From Triplophysa rosa (lineage: Eukaryota; Chordata; Actinopteri; Cypriniformes; Nemacheilidae), in NCBI RefSeq assembly GCF_024868665.1, contig NC_079899.1, forward strand, positions 1,157,928 to 1,221,927: a stretch of 64,000 nucleotides of DNA, read 5' to 3'. The notes below the pieces were generated by a model. That model was not told the origin of the DNA, made no database searches, and saw only the letters and a program-made list of their open reading frames with translations. Shown piece after piece: positions 11,751 to 50,937 of this stretch; position 1 is the stretch's first letter, and every line of letters begins with the position of its first letter. Both the position numbers and the translations under genes were made by a program.

Positions 11751-14700
11751 GTTATAGTGACGGTGTCTGAAGAAGTTTTAATGTTAAATGCTGTCATGAC
11801 AGAAAGCTCAGAAAACTTCTTGATCATGAGTGTTAATATCAAGATAGTAATGCAATATCCCTGGAGTAGGAGTGTGATATGGCTCTATATCAGCATAGCT
11901 GCCAGGAGGTATATGCTTATATACCTGTATACTACACCAAAAACATCACAACACACAACTGACTTCATCATTTACTTTACAATAACACCACTAACACATG
12001 AGTTTCTAGTGATTAGATATGATTACTGTATAAAATGAAGTTAATTATTAGTTTAAAATACGGCTTTACATGAATGATGCAGAACACACACACTATTGAA
12101 ATGCATTTCTGTCTGTCTATGCGTTTGTTTTTCTCTATATCTCTAACTGTATGCTTCAGTGCCTCATGAGCTCTTCACTGTCCAACATCAGTCCTGGAGG
12201 GCCGGTGTCCTGCAAAGTTTAGCTTCAACCCTAATCAAACACACCTGAACAGCTAATCAAGGTCTCACAAAGCAGACTAGAATCTTCCAAACAGGTGTGT
12301 TGAGCCAAGTTGGAGCTAAACTCTGCAGGACAGTGGCCCTCCATGACCGACATTGGACACCCCTGGTCTAACATGACACTTAACAAGATATATCAACATG
12401 TGGGTAGTTGACATATATACAGTATGCCATAAAAAATATTTTTTTTGTAAAAAAAACAATTGAAATAAATGTATGGAGTGTGAAGTCTGATGTTGGAACA
12501 GAAAGAGTCACAAACTTTGTCAATTCTTTTCAGTTTTTTAAAGCAGCACTTTAGAACGTTTGCTCACAGGCTCCCTCATGTGGTATATATAATAATGTGG
12601 CTGTGTAAGCTTCCCCGTCGGCAGCGCGACACACGTGGATTTGTTCAAGTAAGCTGATGGAACCGGTGAATGCAGAACGTGGTTTGGAAACCACGTGGCA
12701 CTCTTCGGCAGGCAGGCAGGGGATGGGCGGAGCTGTGTGTACCAACCCCAACACACAACTTACAGACGGTGCGTCCCAAACAGGATATATCGCCCTCCGA
12801 ACGGCCATTCAGAGGGAAAACATAATTGAAGGCTCGTTCCAAACCGAAGTGCTCATAACTGGCCACTTCAAAGGGCCCTTCAGAATGAAGGATTTCAAAG
12901 GGTACAACTGATGGACACTTCACACCCACATGATTCTTTGCGTGGAGATGGCATAGACATGTCTATGGGCGACTTCGCCTCCTTATAGGTGCACGATGAT
13001 GACGCAGAAGGGCACTTGTTTGGTCCCCTACACCCTTCAACCCTTTGAAGCTCTCACTCCCTTTGAAGGGCTTAGGGATGTGGCTTTTCAAATGGAACGC
13101 AGGGAGAGTGTGCTTGTAGCCGCTACGAGACGGCTCAGGGAGCAGCGGCAGTAGAACTCATCCGGTGAAGATCTGTTCTACCACTGAAATCATTTTAGAG
13201 ACATTATTTTAAAGTGGAAAAACTATAAAGTGTTTCTTGAAACATTTTTACTGAACTGTACCGTATGTGTGTCCGAAAAAAAGATTAGTATTATACTCAA
13301 CTCAACTTTATTTATATAGAACTTTTTACAATTTTCATTGTTACAAAGCAGCTGTACATAAGATATATTGACTATAAGCAGTTAAGTTGTACCTGTAAAA
13401 ACAACTAATGAAAACCGACTGTGGAATTACAAGACTTCATGAAAACATGATGTCACATCCTCCCTACGCACACACACAATGCGAAGCGGATTATTTTTTG
13501 CATTTTGTGAAAAGGCTGGAGTGGACACGGTGTAATGATGTTAAACATTCAATGTGTGAAGTGAAATGACACCTGTAGAAGCGCAGGGCGATCTCGGGCT
13601 GATCCGTGTAGAAATGATTGCTGCCAATACATGCCATGGCCTCCACGTGTGTGTTGTCCTGTTTCAAGACTTCTTTATAGTACTCTGTAGCAGATGGGAT
13701 GTTGTTCATTTCCTGAAAGATATATCAATGTTTTATTAGGAATTCTCCGGAAGGCTGCAGGCGGTCCATCTTGACACATTCATACAGACAGATCATCAGC
13801 TCACAAGACGTAAACAACACTGGTCCATATATTTCACATCTATAAGGAAGTCTTAAAGACATTTGGATTCAGTTGTAAATCTTCTGTTGATTGTGTTTTG
13901 TTGTTAGGTTTGTGTAGTGTTTAAAAACAGGAAGTGCTTCAGTGTTAGGGTTACATCTTATGAGATAAACAGACATGACTCCGATACACAAACACCTCAT
14001 GGATGCGAGCGATTCCTGTCAGGAGGGTGACTTCTCCAGGGAAATGACCCAGTCCTTGTTTAAAAACCTGCAGAGCTGCGATTGGTTGATCCAGACGCTG
14101 ATACACCTGTACAGAAAACAAACCAAAGACGTGTGAGCAGAGAGACACAAAACTCTCCAGAGCTTTAGATGATGATGATGACGAGCGTTGTGAGACGGCA
14201 CCTTTGCGAGGTACAGATAAGTATCCACAAACTCCTGCTGACCGAGAGCGGACCGGAACTGTTTCTCAGCCTCACGGTACAAACCCAACCTACACAAAAC
14301 CAGTTTCTTCAAAATAAAGTCATGGTTTCTGTGACGTCTACATTAAATCATCATGTTAAGAACATTCTGTGAAGACATAATCTTGATAGATTTCCTATTG
14401 ACTGAGTAAAGTGATTATCTCAGAATCAGATTATGGGTTTCACAGACAAATGTAGAAAAGTGTGATGATTCGTCACCTGTAATAGCATTTGCCCAGCTGA
14501 ACCTTCCACCACCAGTCTCTGAACTGAGCATGCTCCGTCGCAAGAGCAGCCAGATCTAACGCCTGCAAACACGTCATCATCTCTGAGATTCACAAATTCA
14601 CTATTTCTATTTCTTAGAATTACAGTCAATCTAAAAACACCCGTTAGACTGCATGTCTTTGTCATGCAAAAACTGAAATCAAGATGAATCGTGTCAGAAC

Positions 14701-15775
14701 CTCTTTCACCCTGACTGTAAAACTGCAACCTATACGTATATTCAAGTGAAGAACAAAAAGAATCATGAAGGGGGAAAACGACAAATAAAAAATGTACAGT
14801 AAGCAGCCTTCATAAGTGTGCACCCTCTTTTATGATGGGGATTACAGCAGCGTTCAACATCCACCAATCACATCAGAGAGATTTCATGCCTCTCTGTGAT
14901 GATTTATTGACCACAGACTTCTGGAGGGGGTGCAGATCTGGATGAGAGATGTGACCAAAGTCATCGTACACATAAAAAAAACACACACACAGCACATCAG
15001 CTAAAGAACACCATCCCCACAGCAAAGCATCAGGTTTTTGGAAGTGGGGCTTTAATGAGGGTGGATGGAATAATGAAAAGCTTCAAATACCACTCAATGT
15101 TGACCCCTAACCCTTCTGTCAAAACACTTGAGATGAAGAAGAATTTCACTTTTCAGCATGACAATGACCCGAAGCACACCTCCCAATCAATGAAGGAACG
15201 GCTTCACCAAAACAACGGTCCAGCCAGAGTCCACTTCGAACTCTTCATTCACATTACGAGTGAGCAGGTTAGGTCGCTCGTGAAGCGTTCCCACTACTGG
15301 TGACTCTCACTGCAGGAGCCGAGAGGAGAAGAATCACTTTAGCTCACATCTTCACTCCAAGAAGTCGCTACTCGTTTGCATAAAGTTAAACATTTCTCAG
15401 AAATGGCCGGAAGTCGCCAGCTCTCCATTGAAATGAGTGAGATCACGTGGCTTTGTCGCTTGTAATGTGAATGGGACATAAATCTCTTTGAATCAATTAA
15501 GGTGGAACAGGTTTGGAGAGGATTCATCTTTGTTGCATGACAAAAACCTGATATTTTAACAGGGGTGTGTAGATCCACTGCACAATGAGCAACATACAAA
15601 TAATAATAAGAATCAATGATCATTCAACAAAAATATACTGGCTAAGAATACACGTTTAAAAAACAAGAATAGTAACATGAAGAGGCATTGAAGAATGACT
15701 TACATTTTTCACATCGTTTTCATGGTAAAAGATGTATTCAAACAGGGTCTTGGGTCAGAGAGAGAGAGAGAGAAC

Positions 15776-15826
<51 letters not shown>

Positions 15827-18798
15827 TGAGAGAGAGAGAGAGAGAGACAGCTGCACACCCTCAGAAACAAACTACTGCCTTCATCTGCTACAATCAATGC
15901 ACATCTACACTCTTGACTTTATTACATTCTCATGTTTCTGCCTGAAATATACTTTTGATATTGAGATTTTATTTCCATATTTCATTTGTTTACTTACATA
16001 TACTCTATTTTATATTTCATTCTATATTTATGCCTTACTCAGCACCTTAGTTTAATTTTAATCTCAAGTTTGTACTTAATGTATGTCTTTTGTTATATGT
16101 TCAATGCTTTGGCAATATTGTAAGAACACGCAATCATGCCAATAAAGTACCTTGAAATTGAAAATTGAGACACAGAGAGAGAGACACAGAGAGAGAGACA
16201 CACAGAGAGAGAGAGAACGTGTCAGTATTGATTGTGAAACATCATTTCACTTTGTCAAGAACTCTCCTCATGTTTACGTGCACTTTGACAACTCCCACGC
16301 ACCTTTGACAACTCCGGCCTCTTTGAATACTTGGCCAAATTTAAGCGAGAAAGGTGAATGAAAGGTCCTTCTGGATTTGTGAGCATAGAGGCCTGATATC
16401 ATAAGACAGAACACTTCAGCATTACACCTGAAAGTCATGAAGGCACAGCGTATTGTACCATATCACACTACATGAAGGACAGAAGGGAACACGTGTGGTA
16501 CCGTTCCCAATCGAACAAATCTTCCAGAAGCGCTGGTGACGGGACGGGCCGTCTGTGCCGTTCGAGGGGTTCTGATGGCCTGCTCCATAGTTTCTGGTCT
16601 ACCAGAGAGCGTGCTGGGTCTCACGAATCCGGTTATGGGTCGTCCTGACTGAGTCATGGGTCTACAACACAGAAATATTTCAATTGAAACTTCAATCCTC
16701 ACATGAACAATCAGCCAAAAGCTATTGAGTTGTACAGTCATTAGAATACATCTACAGGCTAAATGCCAATAAAAGAATGTTTTGACATGTATTTGAGCTT
16801 TTCTGGTAGTGTTGTAAAAAAGCACTTGAAGCCTTGTTTCACCGTGTCTACACTGGACGCGAGCGACATTACAAAACAACCCATTATACTTTTCCATTTT
16901 GTCCAGACTGGATGCGAGACGACACGACAAGACAAACCCATTAAGAACGACTGGGCATTTGTGGTGCCGCTCGTGTCTGGTGATATTCAGGGAAATATTA
17001 TTCTTTTGAATATTGGACTGTTATCATAAACGGGTAATACGGTTCTCTCTACGCTTATGTGCCATTACAGTTCCTGTGTGTGATGTTCAGCTCGTTTGAA
17101 AACTGCTTTATATCAGATTCAGATGTGGCTGTGTGTCCTCCACACACATGTGAATGAATGCTGCGTGTGGAGATTTCAGTACCTGACAGCTGGAGTGGGT
17201 ACACCAGCCTGAGCCGTTCCTGCAACTCTCAGTGATGTTCCAGGACCTGACCAATAATACAATGTCTTTATTTCTCAATGTTATGTGGGAATTATAATCA
17301 TAATTACTTCATTTTACCGTGACACTGTACTTACGTGCAACCTGAGCAATAGAGTTCTCATCCAACATCATGTCTGCGATTCCTTCTTGATCCACCTCAA
17401 CCTCATCGATGTAAACCATCTCTGTGAGAGCTCGAGTCTTTAAACTCCACGCCGCCTTCAATCAATCACAAGCAAAAGATGATTTATGAATGATATCATT
17501 AGAATGACTGAAACAGAGCTGGTCTGATAGTGTTCAGAGCAGCTAATACAGAAAACACTGGAAGTATGATATAGGGAATGTTGGGAATATAACGGGGTAC
17601 TGGGGGAATCCTATAGTGGGATACGCTGTGTGTAACATAAAATAGGAAACAAAAGACATACAAAAATTACCTCAGAAACACGACACATTCCAGGCTCCTT
17701 GGCAAAGTAATGAGGAAAATCACAACAGTTCATTTGTTTGATTTGTTGACGTTTAAGTATATGTAAAATCATTCACGTTCAATAAACTATTGTAACTAGC
17801 ATGTTACATTGAGATGATCTGCATTTCACGCGATTATGAGCGCTAAATCTCTGTACGGAAAGCCTCTGCACGCGACCGCTATATTCACACCGCCGACCGG
17901 CAGATATTTCACTCACACAAGACCAAGTCCGATATACTTGAATGGGGTTAGACGGGTCTCTTAAACATCGCTCGCTATTATCACAATAAAACAACAAATC
18001 TCCCAACAAAAAGTAACATAAACCTGACGCCATGGCACCATACAGCCTGTTTCTTAGCATGCGCTGAAAACGCTTCTTTTGATGATTGCACGAGCTACTG
18101 CGTGCATGCGCTCAAATGAAGTCGCGTCGCGTTCACCAGCGGGAAACACGAAACGATGGAAAGCAAACTGTGGTCATAGGTAATGAATGATTTTTAAGTT
18201 ATTTCAGTTATAAATGCGGTGAGTTCATCTTTTTTTTATGCGCGATGTATAGATTAGCTTGTGAAAACCCCACTGGGTCTCCGCTTCACTGTTCCAGACA
18301 CCTTGTATTTATCATATTTCCCACCTCAACTCACAAATCATCTCTACAATGTCGATGTTTTAATGTTAATAAATCCTGTTTTAATGTCACTTAATCATTA
18401 TTAACGATAATGTTTTAATATTACACGATACAATTTAATGTTACTAAATCCAAAGATTGTCTGATGTGGGAAATACCATAAATCCGAGGTGTCTCGGACT
18501 TGCATTTAACGAATAATGATTGTCTCTTTCTACTGGAAGGCGGGACTTCCTTCACTAAACCGGACGTAGAGTCCGTTGCAAATTCCCCGTCAATATCAAT
18601 ACAACTGCGGCGTCTTGTTTATGTCTTTCGTCTTTGGCCTTAATCCAGCGCTAACTAGCTAACCGCTCACTAACCAGCAGCTAACCGCCCACTAACCTGG
18701 TCATACGGGTTCTCTGTCAGGATCTTCGAGCAGATCTCGGAACATCTCTGAAACTTTCGTCTTCTGTAGCAGCTCCAAGCAAGAAACAGCGGATCCAT
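10309..18798 (-). CDS. ttc8: tetratricopeptide repeat protein 8 (BBS8), BBSome subunit
   Basis: Fourteen coding exons join in frame with GT-AG borders (minus strand): 18798-18697, 17455-17335, 17246-17183, 16661-16502, 16392-16303, 15748-15704, 14562-14477, 14289-14202, 14106-13996, 13712-13573, 11607-11433, 10971-10849, 10592-10509, 10425-10309. Together they give 1506 nt, 501 aa, close to vertebrate TTC8. The start MDPLFLAWSCYRRRKFQ, the Pro/Arg/Thr-rich linker (about residues 96-149, SGRPITGFVRPST) and the TPR array (about 195-463, e.g. EYYKEVLKQDNTHVEA, SEAYNNLAVLELRRG) identify it. In the known family, BBS8 is part of the BBSome coat that carries membrane proteins in and out of cilia; loss causes Bardet-Biedl syndrome in humans. 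The short retina-specific exon known between human exons 1 and 2 was not found. Two introns (before exons 6 and 11) end in long CT repeats. Confidence 0.97.
11615..11745. repeat. (GA)n microsatellite, CT tract on the ttc8 sense strand
   Basis: About 130 bp of almost pure GA repeat with one ATATCTGTAGA interruption near 11667. It starts about 8 bases upstream (in ttc8 sense) of the exon 11 acceptor at 11607, so transcribed ttc8 reads it as a polypyrimidine tract. Confidence 0.95.
12180..12366. repeat. MITE with long imperfect terminal inverted repeats
   Basis: Left end GTCCAACATCAGTCCTGGAG and right end with its complement (CATGACCGACATTGGAC) bound a roughly 180-bp element. The inner arms (GGAGGGCC, CTGCA, AGTTTAGCT) also pair. 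It resembles a very common cyprinid interspersed element. Lies in ttc8 intron 11. Confidence 0.75.
12768..13104. repeat. probable MITE in ttc8 intron
   Basis: Begins TGCGTCCCAAACAGG and ends with the partly complementary CTTTTCAAATGGAACGCA, with internal AAGGG/CCCTT symmetry. No coding content. Boundaries are approximate. Confidence 0.45.
13295..13385 (-). repeat. retroposon 3' tail, reverse orientation
   Basis: Complement of the AAAGCTGCTTTG...CTATATAAATAAA...(TTGAG)n tail also seen in the Gypsy gag insertion. Only the 3' end is recognisable. Lies in ttc8 intron 10. Confidence 0.6.
14825..15240 (+). pseudogene. Tc1/mariner transposase fragment in ttc8 intron
   Basis: Plus-strand frames encode FTFQHDNDPKHTS, a Tc1-family catalytic-domain block, just after KSFKYHSML. 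Only part of the transposase remains, with no intact frame. It is antisense to ttc8. Confidence 0.75.
15757..15847. repeat. (GA)n microsatellite next to ttc8 exon 6
   Basis: GA repeats with AACGTGAG interruptions start nine bases from the exon 6 acceptor at 15748. In ttc8 sense this is a CT-rich polypyrimidine tract directly before GACCCAAG. A shorter GA run with ACA spacers is at 16169-16215. Confidence 0.93.
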
Positions 18799-18935
18799 AG
18801 CGACGGAGAAACCGAGAAACAATCGTGGTTACCGTTACCCAACGAGCTTCTAGCGGCGGCCTTTGTTGACGTCACCACGCATTGGATTACCTTGGCAACA
18901 CCGGAAGGCGCCAGAGCAAGTGCTGTTTGTTTGTT

Positions 18936-19177
18936 TCATTTACATTTAGTCATTTAGCAGACGCTTTTATCCAAAGCGACTTACAAGTTGGGTAAATAAT
19001 GGAAGCAATTGGGTCAACATTAGGAAAACAAAAAGCATAAGTGCAATAAAACATGTCTCACAAAGCCTACTACAGTGTACAGAGCTAAGTACAAAAAAAA
19101 AAGATATAGAAGTCAGAAATGATCGGTCAGGTGCTAACGGAAGAGATGTGTTTTCAGCCGATTCTTAAAGATGGCCA
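18936..19177. repeat. dispersed teleost repeat
   Basis: Contains the very common fish motif CAGACGCTTTTATCCAAAGC followed by GACTTACAA and a CTAAGTAC...GTGTTTTCAGCCG region. No coding potential. Confidence 0.6.
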
Positions 19178-19807
19178 CTTCTTGTTTCTTATTTATTTAT
19201 TGCTCAACTGAGACAGGGAACAACAACAACAACACAAGGCACCTGGAACAACATAAATAACACCGTAAGGCACATACATAAATAAAACATTTTTAGACAA
19301 ACAACTGAAGAACAAACAAACAAACAAACAAACAATAATATACTAAAATAATAAAACCGAGGCACATAAACGATATTTTCTTTGGTTTCTTAAAATAATC
19401 AAACAATTTCCTAAAATCACATAGAAATAAATTAAATCATGGTTGACATTTTCTCCACTTGCATATGTGAATTTGATATCTACCCAACAATAAACCCAAG
19501 TTTACAACATGCATCCAAGGTGCATTCAGCACGTGCTGTTTGTTTCGTAAATGGTGACGTGAGAAAAGTCTTGTTTCGAAACAAAATGAAGCTGTCTCGG
19601 TTTTGGAAAACCGAAAAAAAGAACATTCTTGAGCAAAACATTTTAACTTGTAAAAAATATGGTAAACCTTTTTAATACTTTTATTAAAAGACATAGTTGG
19701 TATTGTCCTCCTGACGCAGAACAACACATGAAACAAGCGCTATATAACACTTTTTTTTAATTATTAAACATTAACATGTCCATTATACATTTTTATAAAC
19801 AATACAT

Positions 19808-20048
19808 CCCAGATAGCACAGGTACATCTGTAAGATGTCTGCTAAAGATCTGGAGATCTGGAAAACATCTTAGAAAGAGCTGTTGTACATCCATTCTAAA
19901 TCATACACATCTTACAGACATCTTCTAGAGGTCTATCTGACAGCAGACGTCTCAGAGATGAGGAGCAGATGAGCAAACAGCATCTGCCCGATGTCTTGCA
20001 GATGAAAATGCAGACATCAAATAGATGTCTACCAGATGTGTGCTATAA
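19808..20048. repeat. MITE with ATAGCAC ends
   Basis: Left end CCAGATAGCACAGGTACATC and right end CAGATGTGTGCTATAAGGG are partial inverted repeats (TAGCACA/TGTGCTA). The interior repeats ACATCT/AGATGT many times. Non-coding. Confidence 0.55.
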
Positions 20049-20440
20049 GGGATATTAGAAGGAAAAAAGAATAAAAACACACAAACAAACAAAAATGATA
20101 ATAATAACAAGTGGGGTATACATTATGTAATCAACAAAATGGAGGAATGCAAGTCTTTGAGTGTGTCCAAAGTTCTCATTGTTTTCCAGCTTGAAAGTCC
20201 TTGTATGGTTTCAAAATATACTTTTGTATCAGCTTTGAAATGGGAGATATCGGGCATCCTTTCTGACCATTTGAATTTGTGTAAATAAAATTAATTTAGC
20301 ATGAAAATGTGACTCCTATTAAAATCTTTTTTATCAAAATAGAATACTACATGCCTTTTACTTAAATGTATTTGCGATCCACTGAGCATAAGCGCTATAT
20401 AAGACATTTAAGTTAACGCACTTTGCTATGACGCGTTTCG

Positions 20441-20537
20441 CAGACCGATTTTATATTACATGAAATACCGCGAGAGATTCGAAATCATTGTGTCTCGCGG
20501 TACTTTGGTGTCATATATCGATCGGTCTGCGCAAACG
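20441..20537. repeat. short hairpin element in the ubr7 5' flank
   Basis: CGTTTCGCAGACCGAT and its near complement ATCGGTCTGCGCAAACG bound about 97 bp; an inner pair TACCGCGAGAG/CTCGCGGTA also folds. Looks like a tiny palindromic MITE. Confidence 0.65.
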
Positions 20538-20546
20538 TGGTTTTGA

Positions 20547-20753
20547 CTAGAAGGGATACAGCTACCTCCTCTGGGCATGCGCACTTCAATTCCACATAAT
20601 TTTTGTCACTCTGAAAACAGTTGATTAATATTTAGTTATTATTGTAAGGTTAGGTTTAGGGTTGGGGTATGTGTAGGCGTTAGTTTATGTAATTTATTCT
20701 AATTATATGACGAGATTATGCACCACTTCCGGCCGTAGCTGTATCCCTTCTAG
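20547..20753. repeat. 207-bp element with perfect 19-bp terminal inverted repeats
   Basis: CTAGAAGGGATACAGCTAC at 20547-20565 is exactly complementary to GTAGCTGTATCCCTTCTAG at 20735-20753. It ends 129 bp before the ubr7 start codon and may overlap its promoter. Confidence 0.8.
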
Positions 20754-20882
20754 CAACAACCGCGCAACGTCGCCATGTTGTGCGCGCGCTGTACACATCG
20801 GAAGTGACGCGTTGCAGGGATCGGGATACCTCTTTGCTCGTGCTGCAGCTTTGTTAAGTTGTTTTGTTGTGTGTGATCAGAT

Positions 20883-49264
<28,382 letters not shown>

Positions 49265-49374
49265 TGTTCTTGACACACCACGTCGACTCTTTAGTGTTCT
49301 TCAGTAACCTGTAGAGGGTGTGTGTGTGTGTGTGTGTGGGTGCGCATGTGGGTGCGCGTGAGCGTGTGCTCACT

Positions 49375-49380
49375 AATAAA
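49375..49380 (+). terminator. ubr7: ubr7 polyadenylation signal
   Basis: Canonical AATAAA 111 nt after the ubr7 stop codon, preceded by a short GT microsatellite (49318-49337). Confidence 0.7.
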
Positions 49381-49399
49381 ACATTGTCAGTGTGTGAAA

Positions 49400-50937
49400 A
49401 ACCTCATGTCTCCTTTGTGTTATGGTTTTGGCTTACAGACACAATTCTGTTGAGGAAACTCTTTCAGAACATTCTCTGACGTCACCGCTCACTGTCCTGA
49501 TGGGAAACTGAGACCTGTGTTCAGCATCACTTCTCTTCTGTCCCCTCAGTAACATTAGATGAGGGTGTTCTTCATACTGTATATATCATCGCTTCTGATA
49601 AATGAACAAATGAATAAACGCAGAGTTAACTTCCTTGACTTGGTCTGTAAAATGTGCTATTTTAAATACAAAATTCAGAACATTCCAGACACAGAACAGA
49701 TATAAAAGGAAGTGTATCTGTAATCTTTCAGTAACATTCTTATAGAGTTGCACTTCGAAAGCCATTGCACACTGAGTCCGAAATTTCCGCACGTTAAAAA
49801 ATAAATACGACCTCACGTTCACAATCACATTTACCCTCTGCCTCCGGACTGGGTTCGATTTTCTGCGTTTTTCGTAGCCGTAGCAAGCATTTTGAGAGAC
49901 GTTTTGACAATCCAGAGACACCGTACAAACCAGCGCCAAATACGAAAATGTCGGACTGTATGTGCAAAGATCTTAAATCTTAAAACCCCGTCTGTGAAAT
50001 GGCGGCTAAAATGTCACAATCTGATGACGAGCCTGACAAGCATCAAAACACTCATAACCAGAAAAAAAGACCAAAGCATTATAGTATATATTGTGGTTTC
50101 AATACTCAAATTTGATCAAATCTAAAACATTGATATCATTTTTTTGAAATGGCATTGCTCGCTCAGATGTTCACACAATGTTCTTTACATGATGTTGGAT
50201 GCTTTTATGTAGTAAATCACAAAAAAAGACCAGCTAGGTGTTTTCAGACTGAGTCACATAGAAGAAAATTCATTTAAAAGAGATTGTATTTATAAGTTTC
50301 AAACTACCAGATTCTTGTATAAATACAGGTTTGTTAACATCAGTCAATGTTGTGTTGAAGCACAGACTGTACAAGACTTCTGTAGCATTCTTACACCCAA
50401 AACCATTGTTAATATTCAAGTATTTTTTCTAGATTGTTCTTATACTGCTGTTAGTTCTGAAAAAAGGCCAAATGATCGTTTCATTTACAGATGTTAAGGT
50501 CTTGAAGTAGAAAGCAGAGATTTTTTTCTGAATTGAAACACATTTACACATTGATGCAGTGTTTTTAAAATCATAAATAAGAAAAAAACATATTGAAATA
50601 TAATATCCGTTCAGGGCAGGTGTAATATATGTGAAGTAAATAAAGTCAATATTTATTTTTAGACCATCTGCTCGTGCTGGGTGGAGAATGATTCGACACA
50701 GAACAAGCCCTTGTATGTAAAAGACATTCGTGGAGCTTTAGATGTCAAATCATATCATAATAAAAGCGTATCTGAAGTAATGAAGGTGTTCTGTGTGAGA
50801 AGTTGTGAGGTGATGAAGGTTTTTCGCGTGTGACCGCGGCGCGCGCGCGTTTATTCCGTTTTTTGCGCTGCCGCACGACACACAGACGACACACATCTCT
50901 CACACATTCACTCGATGAATCCAGGAGAAAAACCAAC
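49400..50937. other. ubr7-unc79 intergenic and unc79 5' region
   Basis: AT-rich, no coding exon recognised. A GON7 gene, which lies here in human, was looked for and not seen. A GCGCGCGCG-rich stretch at 50835-50850 just before the unc79 start suggests a CpG-type promoter. Confidence 0.45.

Larger units (their letters stand above)
18799..20882. promoter_or_regulatory. divergent ttc8/ubr7 5' region
   Basis: 2.08 kb separate the ttc8 start codon (18798, minus) from the ubr7 start codon (20883, plus). GC-richer stretches adjoin both starts (about 18540-18900 and 20740-20890), as expected for promoters. Between them lie a dispersed repeat (18936-19177), AT-rich DNA and several inverted-repeat elements. 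The promoter role is inferred only from the gene layout. Confidence 0.5.

Noticed and set aside
11522..11842. Ser-Leu repeat frame
   Set aside because: Translation of the (GA)n/(CT)n microsatellite in a ttc8 intron. The same holds for 15688-15945.
17456..18696. search for the retina-specific alternative exon of TTC8
   Set aside because: No short exon encoding the known Pro/Glu-rich insert was recognised in intron 1.
49400..50937. search for a GON7 gene between ubr7 and unc79
   Set aside because: Minus-strand frames (e.g. 49586-49939) do not resemble GON7. The gene may have moved or diverged too far.
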